Below the pieces are notes generated by a model. That model was not told the origin of the DNA and made no database searches. It saw nothing but the letters and a program-made list of their open reading frames with translations. Made by a program: the position numbers and the translations under genes. This document shows positions 44,333 through 52,421 of a stretch of 64,000 nt of DNA, piece after piece. The stretch is taken from contig CAVUUF010000016.1 of NCBI GenBank assembly GCA_963744575.1, forward strand, positions 124,001 to 188,000. Direction: 5' to 3'. Origin of the DNA: Palsa-504 sp963744575. Lineage in GTDB: Bacteria; Actinomycetota; Actinomycetes; Streptosporangiales; Streptosporangiaceae. Within the stretch, counting starts at the first letter, position 1, and every line of letters begins with the position of its first letter.

Positions 44333-45199
44333 GATCACCGGGCCGGGCTGGGTAGTGTCACCGGAGGGCTGCTTGGTGATCTCCATCGTGCCGAACTGGC
44401 GAGGGTCAGCCGCTCCCGTCATGGAGAAGGTCCCGGTTCCGTCATTCCCGACGACGAACGTGCCCGCGGAGACGAACTGCGAGCGCCCAGATTGGCTCCG
44501 GGCGACCCACCAGCATTCGTAGAACGGCTTCTCGCCCGGATTCTTCAGGTGCTTGACCGTCAAGGTGATATTCCAGCTGCCGGAAACATCCTCCCGGACG
44601 GTCGCCACTCCTGAGGCGGCGGCCTGCCCCGAAGACTGCCCCGTGGGCGGGGCAAGCTGGAACGCGAAGCTCAGGGCGGCCTGGCTGCCGCCACGTCCGG
44701 GCAGGATAACCAGGGCGGCGATGACGGCGGCGGCGGCCACGGCGCCGGCGATGGCGAGCAGGCGGCCGCGGCCGGGCCAGCGCGGGAACCGGATGACCCT
44801 GGCCCCGGTACCGGCCGACCGCCCGCCGGGCTCAGCCTCCCCCGGGCCGGGTGGCCCCGGGAACGGCGGGTCGGCCACGGGTCCGTCGGCGGGCGCGGCC
44901 ACCTGGGGAATCGGGTAGATCTTGGTGCCGTCCCGGTCGGCGGCGGCCGCTCGGTCGGCGGCGGCCGCCGCCTGCACGGCGGCGATGGTGCGGGCCTGGA
45001 GATCGCCGGGCGGTTCGGCGGCGGGCGCGGCCCGGCCGAGGGCCTGCGCTACCGGTTCGAACTCGGCTACCGCCGCCTGGCACTGGCTGCAGGAGCGGAG
45101 ATGGCTCTCGAACGCCTGGGCCTCGGCCGTATCCAGGGCACCGAGGACCCAGCCCGCCACCTCGGCGTGCTCCAGCACGTGGTTCACGTCATACGGCAC
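44315..45199 (-). CDS. Transmembrane anti-sigma factor (zinc-finger, RskA-like)
   Basis: 294 residues. The N-terminal cytoplasmic anti-sigma domain has the HxxxCxxC zinc motif (H33, C37, C40 in FESHLRSCSQCQ), then a Pro/Ala linker, a single membrane helix (LLAIAGAVAAAAVIAALVIL) and an extracytoplasmic RskA-type beta domain (SWNITLTVKHLKNPGEKPFY, FVVGNDGTGTFSM). It would hold the ECF factor until an envelope signal triggers its proteolysis. GTG 45199 follows GGGGA and overlaps the end of the sigma gene by 11 bp. Confidence 0.9.
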   Translation of the reverse strand: MPYDVNHVLEHAEVAGWVLGALDTAEAQAFESHLRSCSQCQAAVAEFEPVAQALGRAAPAAEPPGDLQARTIAAVQAAAAADRAAAADRDGTKIYPIPQVAAPADGPVADPPFPGPPGPGEAEPGGRSAGTGARVIRFPRWPGRGRLLAIAGAVAAAAVIAALVILPGRGGSQAALSFAFQLAPPTGQSSGQAAASGVATVREDVSGSWNITLTVKHLKNPGEKPFYECWWVARSQSGRSQFVSAGTFVVGNDGTGTFSMTGAADPRQFGTMEITKQPSGDTTQPGPVILTGTA

Positions 45200-45767
45200 T
45201 GAATCCCCGCTCAGCCAGAGCCGAGCGCATGGCCCGGATCCCGTGGAACATTCGGGTCTTGACCGTGCCGAGCGGCAGCCCGAGCCGTTCGGCGATCTGC
45301 GACTGGGTGAGGCCTTCATCCTGAGCCAGCCGCAGCACCTGGGCGTGACCGGACCCCAGCGTCTCCAGGGCCTCGCGCACGATCATGCTGTCCAGGATCT
45401 GATCCACGCTGTCCGGCTGCGGCGGCACCTGGGTCTCCTCCACCGGCGCCAGCGGGCGGGATGACGGCCGCTTGCGGATATCGGCCGCCGTGCTGCGGGC
45501 GATCACGAACAGGTAGGCGCCGACGGTGCCCCGCGAACGGTCGAATCGCCCCGCGGTCCGCCACAGCCTCACGAAGGTTTCCTGGACCATTTCCTCGGCC
45601 AGCCCGTCGTTGCCGAGTGCCTGGACGCCGAAGCGGTACAGGCGCTTGCCGTACCTGTGGTACAGCTCCCCGATCGGGGCCTCGACCTCCCCGGCCGCAA
45701 TCTGGGCAACAAGGTCTGCCTCCTCGGCAGCAATCCGGTCCTCGGTACCGGTAACCGACTCCGCCAA
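45189..45767 (-). CDS. ECF-family RNA polymerase sigma factor
   Basis: 192 residues with sigma region 2 (LYHRYGKRLYRFGVQALGND, EEMVQETFVRLWRTAGRFD) and region 4 (LGSGHAQVLRLAQDEGLTQS, LGLPLGTVKTRMFHGIRAMR), close to the SigK/ECF19-type pair with RskA-like anti-sigma factors. The apparent start is TTG 45767 preceded by GGGGGG; no ATG or GTG is available nearby in frame. Probably autoregulated: a GAAC-N15-CGTC element lies 21-43 bp upstream. Confidence 0.92.
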   Translation of the reverse strand: MAESVTGTEDRIAAEEADLVAQIAAGEVEAPIGELYHRYGKRLYRFGVQALGNDGLAEEMVQETFVRLWRTAGRFDRSRGTVGAYLFVIARSTAADIRKRPSSRPLAPVEETQVPPQPDSVDQILDSMIVREALETLGSGHAQVLRLAQDEGLTQSQIAERLGLPLGTVKTRMFHGIRAMRSALAERGFSAV

Positions 45768-45787
45768 GACCCCCCACAGGTACTTAC

Positions 45788-45810
45788 GACGTCAACCCGC
45801 CGCGCGGTTC
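45788..45810 (-). promoter_or_regulatory. Candidate ECF autoregulatory promoter
   Basis: Minus-strand GAAC (45810-45807) and CGTC (45791-45788) are 15 bp apart, the usual layout of ECF promoters, placed just before the sigma gene. The heptamer GGGTTGA occurs twice in the same stretch. Confidence 0.45.
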
Positions 45811-45976
45811 AACCCCCCACGGATTTTCCCGAATCGAGACAGGTCATATGATTGTCGGCCGCTCCCGGACTGCGGCGATCCAGTTGGCGACTTGCCTAGT
45901 ATGCCTGCCCGGGCCAGCCCGGGGAAGCGTTCTGGACTTTCGCGGGCAACGATCAGATCGGGCCGGGCAGATCCGG

Positions 45977-46064
45977 TGGCCGCCGCTGGGCAGTTTTCAT
46001 GGCCGCCAGCGGGCAGCTACCTGGCCGTCTATGGGCAGTTTCTCGTGGCCGCCGTCAGCCTGCC
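45977..46064. repeat. Four imperfect 22-24-bp repeats (IS21-like end relic)
   Basis: Units begin TGGCCGCC or TGGCCGTC at 45977, 46000, 46022 and 46046 and share GGGCAGTTT-like middles. Multiple terminal repeats of this kind mark the ends of IS21-family elements; I recall TGGCCGCC/GGGCAGTTT motifs from actinobacterial copies but cannot check that here. No istA or istB remains. The rest of 45850-46279 contains no recognisable gene. Confidence 0.45.
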
Positions 46065-46279
46065 GGGATGCGCAGCTGGCAGCAGGCACAGCTCCGCGTC
46101 GTCAGGGATGTCGGTGGCCACGTGCCCGCAAGCGGATCAACGTGGAGATCGTGGACCCGGCGCTTGCGTCATCGCCGAACCCGACGTTCCGGCTCAACGA
46201 GTACGAAACCGCCTCGCGATCACTTCCCGACCGAGTGAGAGCCGCGCGGCTTGTACCGGAGGGTCACCCGAGTTCGTGA

Positions 46280-48196
46280 TTAACCTCCCGGGTCCGCTTC
46301 TGTGACGGGACCGGTCTCGTCGGCGGCAGGGTGTACCAGCTGCTCGCCGAGCACGCGGTCCTCGTCCAGCGCGGACGTTTGCACGATGAGTACGTCGCAC
46401 AGGGCGTTCTTCACCACGTTGCTGGGCACCGATCCCAGGCGCTGCCCCTCGTGCGCGCCCAGCCCGCGGTTGCCGACCACGATGAGGTTCGCCGGGTTGG
46501 GGCCGACGACGTCGAGCAAGGCCTGACCCGGGTCGCCGGCGACGAGCCGCTGCTCGATATATCTCGCTCGCTCCCTGGTAAGACCGGTGACCGAGGTCTC
46601 CAGGGCCTTCCGGGCGGCCTCGGCACCGTATAGATCGCGGTGCAGACCTGTGGCGGGACCCGGAGCCGTGCTGGGGGCGCCCTCCCGGTACGCCGTGACG
46701 ACGACCAGCCTGGCCTGGGCGGCGTGCGCCACTTCCGCGGCCCGGTCCACGGCGTACTGGCTGGGCGGGGTGCCGTCAGAACCGACCACGACCCGGTCGT
46801 ACACGGTGATGCTGCGCCGGCTGCCGAGCGGCACGATTGGCGACTCGTGCGCCTCGTGGGGCGGGTTCACCCACAGCATCGCCACGGCGCCGATGCCCAT
46901 CAGGACGCCGGCGACCATGATCGCATTGGACCCCTTGCCGCCGAGGAGGTGGTCGAAGATCCAGCCGAACGTGACCGTCTCGATCAGCATCGGCACCACG
47001 ATCATCATGTTCAGGATGCCCATGTAGACCCCGGTGCGCTTGGCCGGGACCATGCTGGCGACCATCAGGTAAGGCACGCCGACCGCGCTGGCCCAGAAGA
47101 TGCCCAGGCCGATCATCGGGGCCAGCGCGAGGTACTGGTTGTGGATGTGAGCCAGCCCGATCAGCGCCACCGCGGCCAGGCCCAGGGCGATCGCGTGCAC
47201 CCGCTTGGCACCGATCCGCACGCAGAAACCCACCAGGAACAGCGCGGAAATCATGGTGACGAAGTTGTAGGCGCCGTTCTCCAGGCCGCTCCAGGCGATC
47301 GCGCTCTGCCAGGCCGTGCCCCCCTGCGCTGGCGTGGCGTGGAACACCGTCTCACCGAGGCTGACCGCCAGGAACTGCCAGTAGATGAACATCGCGTACC
47401 ACTGGAAGAAGAAGACCAGGCCGATCTTGTGCATGGCGACCGGCATCGCCTTGACGGCGGCCCTGATGTCGCGGACCGCGTTCCGGGCACCCCTGGGCGT
47501 GGCGCGCATCTCCTGCAGCGCCTCGTCGGACGGGGTGAGCTCCTTGGTGCGCGCCATCGCAGTCAGCACCGTCAGCAAGATGCACACGGTGCCGATCCAG
47601 AAGCAGGTGTACATCCAGTAGGGCACGTGGTTGCCGGCGGTCTTATCCAGCGCCGACACCTTCTGCAACAGGAACAGCGAGATGTTCGCGAGCACCGCGC
47701 CGGCCCCGGTGAACATGCTCTGCGTCAAGAACCCGCGCGCCAGCTGCGACTTGGGCAGCCGGTCGGAGATGAACGCCCGGTAGGGCTCCATCGAGGTGTT
47801 GTTGCCGGCGTCGAGCAGCCAGAAGCAGATCACGCCCAGCCACAGCACGCCCACGAACGGGAAGACGAACAAGATGATTGAGCAGAGGATCGCGCCGGCG
47901 GTGATGAACGGGCGCCGCCGGCCCCACCGGGGGCTCCAGGTCCGGTCACTGATCGCCCCGATCATCGGCTGGATGATCAGTCCGGTGACCGGCCCGGCCA
48001 GGTTCAGGATCGGCAGCAGACCGGGACTCGCCCCGATCAGCAGGAAGAGCGGGTTCACCGCCGACTGGGTGAGGCCGAAGCTGAACTGGACCCCGAAGAA
48101 CCCCAGGTTCATCATCAGCAGGGCCCGGCCCGACATCAGCGGCTTGCGCTCGACCTCCCCGGCACCCGCCGAGACGGACTCAAATGTCGTGGTCAT
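46280..48196 (-). CDS. MFS transporter (SLC45-like) fused to a universal stress protein domain
   Basis: 638 residues. Residues 20-455 form a 12-helix MFS domain with NLGFFGVQFSFGLTQSAVNP, the loop motif SDRTWSPRWGRRRPFITAGA and the 'AFISDRLPKSQLARGFLTQS' loop typical of the sucrose/SLC45 branch. Residues about 465-605 form a UspA domain (YDRVVVGSDGTPPSQYAVDR, LIVVGNRGLGAHEGQRLGSV) with the ATP-binding G-2x-G-9x-GS. A cytoplasmic nucleotide sensor may thus gate sugar uptake. ATG 48196. About 400 bp upstream a second, free USP gene is divergent. Confidence 0.88.
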   Translation of the reverse strand: MTTTFESVSAGAGEVERKPLMSGRALLMMNLGFFGVQFSFGLTQSAVNPLFLLIGASPGLLPILNLAGPVTGLIIQPMIGAISDRTWSPRWGRRRPFITAGAILCSIILFVFPFVGVLWLGVICFWLLDAGNNTSMEPYRAFISDRLPKSQLARGFLTQSMFTGAGAVLANISLFLLQKVSALDKTAGNHVPYWMYTCFWIGTVCILLTVLTAMARTKELTPSDEALQEMRATPRGARNAVRDIRAAVKAMPVAMHKIGLVFFFQWYAMFIYWQFLAVSLGETVFHATPAQGGTAWQSAIAWSGLENGAYNFVTMISALFLVGFCVRIGAKRVHAIALGLAAVALIGLAHIHNQYLALAPMIGLGIFWASAVGVPYLMVASMVPAKRTGVYMGILNMMIVVPMLIETVTFGWIFDHLLGGKGSNAIMVAGVLMGIGAVAMLWVNPPHEAHESPIVPLGSRRSITVYDRVVVGSDGTPPSQYAVDRAAEVAHAAQARLVVVTAYREGAPSTAPGPATGLHRDLYGAEAARKALETSVTGLTRERARYIEQRLVAGDPGQALLDVVGPNPANLIVVGNRGLGAHEGQRLGSVPSNVVKNALCDVLIVQTSALDEDRVLGEQLVHPAADETGPVTEADPGG

Positions 48197-48613
48197 GGCG
48201 ACCCCCTCGGCCGAGGCGATATCAGATACCCAGATCCCCCTCGATTGCGACGTTAAACCTGCCTCGGGCGGGCGGCAATACGACCTTTTCGGCGTTCACC
48301 CGGCACCCGCCGCCTACCGCTGCCGGCGAAGCGCGGCTATGCCCGCGTAGCCGCCCAGGCACCTACACCGGTTCCGCAGCGCGTCCGGATGGAAGGGCAG
48401 CAAGATCGCGGTCACCCGAGGGTCACCAGCTTCGAAGGCGAAAATCGACCCTCGACGGGCCGGACGGCGCGTAATAGCGTTCAGGACGGGCAGCTACGAG
48501 CTGACGTCACGGCGCCTTGGCCCGTCTCCCGCCTCCGCCGAGGCGTGCGACAGCCAACCGAGGCCATACGGCCTGACGAGCGCCGGTCCGTCCAGACCGG
48601 AAAGGAGACGACG
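48197..48613. other. 417-bp divergent promoter region between the MFS-USP and USP genes
   Basis: No gene. I looked for dormancy (DosR)-type and SigR-type sites and found none convincing; GGGTCACC/GGTCACCC repeats near 48410-48427 (GGTCACCCGAGGGTCACC) are the only noticeable element. Promoters for both genes must lie here. Confidence 0.4.
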
Positions 48614-49045
48614 GTGAGTAAATGGAAGACCATCATGGTCGGCGTGGATGGATCGCCCCCCAGTCGGAAGGCGTTGACCTGGGCTGCCGCCGAAGCCGCG
48701 GATCACGGGGCCGACTTGGTCGTGCTGACCGCGTGGGAGCGCACGCTGCTGCCACCGATGGGCAGCGGTGGCGTGCCGCCAAGCCCCGTACCCGACCCTA
48801 GCCAGCGCGCCACCGAGGACCTGCTCACGGTCGTCAAAGAGGAACTCGGCGAGGACCCGCCGGTGCTCGTTCAACCGCGCGTCAAGCAGGGCCATGCAGC
48901 ACAGGTGCTCATCGAGCAGTCGTCGGACGCCGACCTGCTGGTGGTCGGCACGCGCGGCCGCGGCGGCTTTAAAGGGCTGTTGCTCGGCTCGGTCAGCCAG
49001 CACGTCGCCGCCCACGCGAAGTGCCCGGTGACCGTGGTCCGCTGA
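48614..49045 (+). CDS. Universal stress protein (UspA family)
   Basis: 143 residues: KTIMVGVDGSPPSRKALTWA at the start, an insertion loop with PPMGSGGVPPSPVPDPS and the ATP-binding GTRGRGGFKGLLLGSVSQHV at the end. Likely an ATP-binding dimer induced under stress or hypoxia. GTG 48614 is preceded by AAAGGAG. It pairs by neighbourhood with the MFS-USP fusion. Confidence 0.9.
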   Translation: MSKWKTIMVGVDGSPPSRKALTWAAAEAADHGADLVVLTAWERTLLPPMGSGGVPPSPVPDPSQRATEDLLTVVKEELGEDPPVLVQPRVKQGHAAQVLIEQSSDADLLVVGTRGRGGFKGLLLGSVSQHVAAHAKCPVTVVR

Positions 49046-49141
49046 TGAGGGATGGCGGCGAGTAATGGCCGAAGGGGCGCCGGTTGGCTGCTCCGGACCT
49101 CGGCCTTGGACACAAGAAGATGTGTCACCGGAGGTGCGTGA

Positions 49142-49390
49142 GTGATGACTGCGGCGGCGCCGCGCCCCAGGTCGGCGCCTGGCCAGCTGGCAGGCGAGGA
49201 CACGCTGGGGTCGTGGGCGGAGCGCTCGGGACACCGCCCTGAGGCGGAGCCGACGCGGGGCGGCCTGCGGTTCGCGTCCTACGGTTGGGTGTCGACGGAT
49301 TACGAGGATCCGGTGACCTCGCGAGCGCGGCAGCTGGGCCATGAAGCCGCGCTGGCCGCCGGGTGCGGGCAGATCGTGGCGGTCGATCAG
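49142..49390 (+). pseudogene. Serine recombinase N-terminal relic
   Basis: After a variable lead, LRFASYGWVSTDYEDPVTSR and ARQLGHEAALAAGCGQIVAV are the start of a resolvase/serine-integrase catalytic domain. The invariant YGRVST has become YGWVST, and the rest of the domain and the large C-terminal part are gone; the similarity ends where another transposase relic begins. Confidence 0.6.
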
Positions 49391-49737
49391 CGTGTGGCCC
49401 CGGGATGTGGCGAAGGTCAAGGTGACGGCGACCTGGCACAGCGCGATCCCGCCCGCGGTGCCGGAGTACTGGCGGGCCGCGCCGACCGCGCCGGCGGAGG
49501 ACTTCTCATCAGCGGTCTCGTCCACGACCAGGACCGCGTCCCCGTCATCGAGCCGCGCCACCGCCCAGGCCGCGGCCGCCTCCATGACCTGCCGGTCGTC
49601 CCAGGCCGCCCGGGACAGCAGATGCTGCAGCCGGTGCGGGCCCCGGTGCCCGACCGCCTCGGCGATGCTCTAGCAGTTGCGGTGGCTGCGCGGCCGCATT
49701 CAGCGCGGCCATCAGGTCATTTCGCCACGGCGGGGCT
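49383..49737 (-). pseudogene. IS701-type DDE transposase relic
   Basis: On the minus strand WRNDLMAALNAAAQPPQLL is followed by a TAG, then WDDRQVMEAAAAW, VARLDDGDAVLVVDETADEK (with the first catalytic Asp), SAGAVGAARQYSGTAGGIAL and TFATSRGHTLIDR. That is the first third of an IS701/IS4-related transposase with a stop codon in it and the rest missing. It abuts the 3' end of the CHAT gene. Confidence 0.65.
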
Positions 49738-49749
49738 GACGGCGAGTTC

Positions 49750-52368
49750 TCAGGCACCCAGGGCCATGAAGGAATGCGCCGTCGCCTCGGCGCGCGGATC
49801 GTCGCCGACCGCCCGGCGCGCGGCCAGCAGCGCTTCGGGAAGCCTCGCACCTCGCTGCAGGGCGTTGTGCAGAGCCAGCATCAGCGGCACCACGGCGAGG
49901 TCGCTGACGGGAAGGATGCTAGCCACGATGCCGGCCGCGCCGAGCGGGACCAGGCTGCTGACCAGGCCCAGCAGCTCGTCCGCGCCGACCGGCGCGGCGA
50001 CTCCGGAGTCGCAGCCGGCCAGGACCAGCTGGTACGGGGCGCGGCCCAGGCGCTCGAAGTCGTGCACGATCAGCGGCCCGTCATCGAGCCGTATGGACGA
50101 GAACATGGGGTTATCCGCCCGGAACGTGCCATGGGCCGCGATGTGGGCCAGCCACGCGCCGTCCAGGGCGGAGAGCACCTGCCCGGCCGTGGCGTCGCCG
50201 TGGCCGAGCATCACGGCCCCGGGATAACGCGAGCCCAGCGGCTCGACCTCGGCGCCCTTGGTGGCCAGCCCGGGCCCGACGACCAGGGCGACACGTTGTG
50301 GCGACGGCGATCGCATCCGGCGTGCACGCAGCCAGGTCGACGCGGATGGCGCCACGGTCACGACGCGATCATGCAACGACGGCATGAGCGTCCACGGCAC
50401 GGCCCGGAGGTGGCCCGGCGGTATGACCACGACCGGGCCGTCCCCGAGCCTGGCGGCCGCGCCGCCGAGCAGTGCGGCCTCGAGCATGGCGCCCCTGTGC
50501 TTCAGCACCAGCTCGTCGCCCGGGTGCGCCGAACCATGGGCGAGGCGGCGCAGTACGAAGCGACTCATCTGGACCTCGCGTTCGGGCACGCTGCCTACCG
50601 TGTGCAGGCGCACTCGCCGGCCCGCGACGACGACCGCATGCAGCACGCCGTCCACCGTGACGAGCTCGATCAGCGTGCTCGGTCCGAGCTCGGCGAACAG
50701 CTGGTCCAGGTCGTACTCGCCTCCCCCGGGCTTCTGGCTGCCGGGCAGTCTGCGCGTGCGGGCCTGGACCGCCGCCTCAAGCCGCCGCCGCTCGCGCTCC
50801 AGGGCGTTCCGGCGCGAGGCGGCCATCTCAGTCTCCGCGAGGGATCGGCTCACCGCGCGTAGCGCTTCCAGTTCGGTCGCTAGGGCCTTGTCGTCACGGA
50901 GCGGTGTGCTCGGGGCGGCCAGCGCGGTCGCCCGCCACCGCTCGCTCCAGAACAGGAGTCGGCGGGCGTCGCCCCGCCTGAGCGCGTCGCGCTGGGCCAG
51001 CGTGGCGAGTTCGGCGCCGTGCGCCGTGCCGTACGCGCGCAACTCGGTAGCCCCGAGCCGCATCTGGTGCTCCTCGAGGGCGTCGAGCCCGCGGGAGCAG
51101 GCAGCGACGGTGGCCCGGGCATTACCCCGCGCGTCGGCTTGCAGGGCCTGGGCCAGCCAGGCCACGCTCCGGGGCAGTGGCGGCCCGCGGCGCCGGGACC
51201 TCGCGGCTCGCTCGAGATGCGGGCCGGCCTGTGTCACGCTCCCCCGGCTCAGAGCGATGCGCCCGGCGAGCAGGTGCGCCTGCATCGCTTCGCCGCTCCT
51301 GGCTGCGTCGAGACGGGCGGCGACCTCCTCGGCGTACCGGAACAGCGCAGCGGAATGCTCGCCGAGTGCGTCCCTGGCCTCGGTGAGGACGAGGCTGGCG
51401 CGCGCCTCCCAGAGTTGCCGGCCTTGGGCCCGGAACATCCGCCGCGCCTGAGCCGCCCGCTGTCTGGCGCCAGCCGGGTTGCCCGCGGCCAAAGCAGCCG
51501 TAGCCGCGGCGAGGAATAGCTCCGCGTTCCGGTACGCTATCCCCCTTCCCGGAGGGATCCGGCTCAGTGCCGCGTCGGTCTCATGTGCCGCTTCGCCTGC
51601 CAGGCCAGCGGCCAGCAGCGTCAGGCAGCGGTCGACGGCGAGTTCGGGGATGTCCTCGCCGAGCGCCTGGTAGCGTCTTCCCGCTTGGTCGAGATAGAAA
51701 AGCACCCGGGGAAGGTCGCCCCGGGCTAGCGCAGCCAGTCCGAGGTTATGCCGGGCATAGGCGTATTCGAGCTCCTGCCCGTTAGCGGCGAACAACTCCT
51801 CGGCACGGGCGAAATCCGATGTTGCCCGCCCAGGTAGACCCAACCCGAGAAAAACAAAGGCCCGCGCGGTCAGCGAGCGTGCCTCCCACACCGTGTCGGC
51901 TGCCCGGCGGAAGTATGGCAGGGCGCGGCTCAAGTCCTGGTGTGCCTCGTGGAAGCGGCCCAAGTCCCACAAGGCCCTGGCGCGGCGCATGAGCACCTGC
52001 CCAGCCAGGGCACCGCTGGCTGTAGCCAGCGCCTGGTCCAGCACGGCCAGTCCCTGGCGGCTACGGCCAGCCCAGGCGAGCGCCACTCCAAGGGTTGCCT
52101 GCACATCAGCCTCGCGCTCGGGTCGGCCTGACGCTCGAGCAAGCCTCACTCCCGTCCGCAGCTCGGCGATCGCTTCTGGGAGGTCCCCGCGGTCTCGCAG
52201 CACAATCCCGATCGCGTGGTGAGCCAGCGAGGCGTCATGCGCGCTAGGCTCGTCGGCCAGCAAGGAGCGCGCGGCGAGAAGAGCGTCCTGCGGCCGGGAT
52301 AGGGCGAGCGGCAGGAGTTGAGCCGGGTCGAACGGTAGGTTTTGTGTATCAGAATTTCCCGGCGTCAC
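49750..52368 (-). CDS. TPR-CHAT caspase-like protease
   Basis: 872 residues. The N-terminal 600 are helical repeats of TPR type (AQLLPLALSRPQDALLAARS, GDLPEAIAELRTGVRLARAS, EYAYARHNLGLAALARGDLP). The C-terminal CHAT domain has the caspase dyad: His746 in IAAHGTFR and Cys786 in LAGCDSG, plus IPPGHLRAVPWTLMP. CHAT proteases, including the type III-E CRISPR partner Csx29, are activated by binding through their TPR arms. No signal peptide. TAGTAT lies 7 nt before the GTG start, suggesting a leaderless mRNA. Divergent from a cytoplasmic subtilisin, with 53 bp between them. Confidence 0.87.
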   Translation of the reverse strand: MTPGNSDTQNLPFDPAQLLPLALSRPQDALLAARSLLADEPSAHDASLAHHAIGIVLRDRGDLPEAIAELRTGVRLARASGRPEREADVQATLGVALAWAGRSRQGLAVLDQALATASGALAGQVLMRRARALWDLGRFHEAHQDLSRALPYFRRAADTVWEARSLTARAFVFLGLGLPGRATSDFARAEELFAANGQELEYAYARHNLGLAALARGDLPRVLFYLDQAGRRYQALGEDIPELAVDRCLTLLAAGLAGEAAHETDAALSRIPPGRGIAYRNAELFLAAATAALAAGNPAGARQRAAQARRMFRAQGRQLWEARASLVLTEARDALGEHSAALFRYAEEVAARLDAARSGEAMQAHLLAGRIALSRGSVTQAGPHLERAARSRRRGPPLPRSVAWLAQALQADARGNARATVAACSRGLDALEEHQMRLGATELRAYGTAHGAELATLAQRDALRRGDARRLLFWSERWRATALAAPSTPLRDDKALATELEALRAVSRSLAETEMAASRRNALERERRRLEAAVQARTRRLPGSQKPGGGEYDLDQLFAELGPSTLIELVTVDGVLHAVVVAGRRVRLHTVGSVPEREVQMSRFVLRRLAHGSAHPGDELVLKHRGAMLEAALLGGAAARLGDGPVVVIPPGHLRAVPWTLMPSLHDRVVTVAPSASTWLRARRMRSPSPQRVALVVGPGLATKGAEVEPLGSRYPGAVMLGHGDATAGQVLSALDGAWLAHIAAHGTFRADNPMFSSIRLDDGPLIVHDFERLGRAPYQLVLAGCDSGVAAPVGADELLGLVSSLVPLGAAGIVASILPVSDLAVVPLMLALHNALQRGARLPEALLAARRAVGDDPRAEATAHSFMALGA

Positions 52369-52421
52369 TCCGACGATACTAGACAGTTCCCCGTACCAAA
52401 CATAGGGACCTAGGGGGCGGT

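Noticed and set aside
46136..46279. Rightward frame reading INVEIVDPALASSPNPTFRL
   Set aside because: Looks like the end of some protein but I could not place it in a family; no start or ribosome site.
48405..48430. GGTCACC repeats as a DosR-type hypoxia box before the USP gene
   Set aside because: They do not match the palindromic DosR consensus and are only short direct repeats.
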